This document shows positions 13,040 through 13,267 of a stretch of 13,267 bases of DNA, piece after piece. The stretch comes from Pyrodictium delaneyi (GTDB taxonomy: Archaea > Thermoproteota > Thermoprotei_A > Sulfolobales > Pyrodictiaceae): the NCBI GenBank assembly GCA_015661645.1, contig DQVR01000076.1, positions 1-13,267 on the forward strand, in the 5' to 3' direction. The position numbers and the translations under genes are program-made. The notes under the pieces were generated by a model. It was not told the origin of the DNA, made no database searches, and was given only the letters and a program-made list of their open reading frames with translations. The first letter of the stretch is position 1. Each line of letters opens with the position of its first letter.

Positions 13040-13267
13040 TTGGGGAGAGTAGACTCCCTTAAGGCACTACTGATGTCCATGGGGCTCCAGGTTGTAGACC
13101 TACGGAAGCCCAAGATACGCGAGATGTACGACATTGAGGTTCTCTACAAGGGCCAGCACCTTGCCTACATAAGGTTATTCGAGGGACGTCCACCCTACTA
13201 TCGGGGCTGGGTAGAAGTATATGGCGTGAACTGGGACCTAGCTAAAGGGGGTCTCGAGGAACGCCTC
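13040..13267 (+). CDS. Unrecognised protein, N-terminal part (cut by window edge)
   Basis: The frame is open for 76 codons to the right edge. The product starts MGRVDSLKALLMSMGLQVVDL and continues with an aromatic-rich central part (MYDIEVLYKGQHLAYIRL, PPYYRGWVEVYGVNWDL). The alternation of hydrophobic and charged residues and the codon choice look like real coding sequence. TTG 13040 is chosen because GGTG lies six nt before it, the spacing seen for ftsY and the membrane protein. An in-frame GTG at 13031 is the alternative. It has no membrane helix or known motif that I recognise. I cannot assign a family or function, and the rest lies outside the window. Confidence 0.65.
   Translation, partial: MGRVDSLKALLMSMGLQVVDLRKPKIREMYDIEVLYKGQHLAYIRLFEGRPPYYRGWVEVYGVNWDLAKGGLEERL

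Noticed and set aside
12475..13267. Integrated element at tRNA-Glu
   Set aside because: No integrase, no second copy of the tRNA 3' end and no change in composition visible within the window.
1..13267. CRISPR arrays, insertion sequences and long repeats
   Set aside because: Reading both strands showed no regularly spaced repeats, transposase motifs or terminal inverted repeats.

Overview
The window is a stretch of core genome from a hyperthermophilic crenarchaeon, most likely from the Desulfurococcales (Pyrodictiaceae-like, such as Hyperthermus or Pyrolobus; this genus-level guess is inference from gene order and style, not a search). The evidence is the set of archaeal-type proteins (eL39, eL31, eL20/LX, eS19, aIF6, Spt5, a PDCD5-like protein, prefoldin alpha, archaeal AlaRS, Nep1), the classic crenarchaeal gene order, frequent GTG and TTG starts, and GGTG/GGGGTG-type ribosome binding sites lying 5 to 10 nt before the chosen starts.

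Minus strand, about 11241 down to 1, is one long co-oriented information-processing array. In transcription order it holds RNase P protein 4 (Rpr2), a CRM/YhbY RNA-binding protein, eS19, a PDCD5-like protein, eL39, eL31, aIF6, eL20 (LX), prefoldin alpha, FtsY, SecE, Spt5, L11, L1, L10 (P0), alanyl-tRNA synthetase and the start of a DUF434-family protein cut by the left edge. Several junctions overlap (77 nt rpr2/CRM, 16 nt CRM/eS19, 4 nt eL20/prefoldin and alaS/DUF434). Gaps of 150 to 226 nt before PDCD5, aIF6, ftsY and alaS probably hold internal promoters. Together these genes make and mature ribosomes and tRNA, couple transcription with translation (Spt5), and send nascent membrane proteins to the translocon (FtsY, SecE). 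The stalk protein L12 is not in its usual slot after L10.

Plus strand, 11274 to the end, is divergent. It holds nep1 (an rRNA pseudouridine methyltransferase, its start only 32 bp from the rpr2 start), a small three-helix membrane protein of unknown function, a tRNA-Glu(CTC) with encoded CCA, a roughly 480-nt stretch without a convincing gene but with a hairpin and a dyad, and the first 76 codons of an unrecognised protein cut by the right edge.

No CRISPR array, insertion sequence, integrase or obvious mobile element was seen. No complete novel system is evident. The most unusual points are the compressed rpr2/CRM/eS19 junctions, an open in-frame membrane-helix sequence just after the eS19 stop, the missing rpl12, the altered Cys pair in AlaRS, and the unexplained right-hand end.
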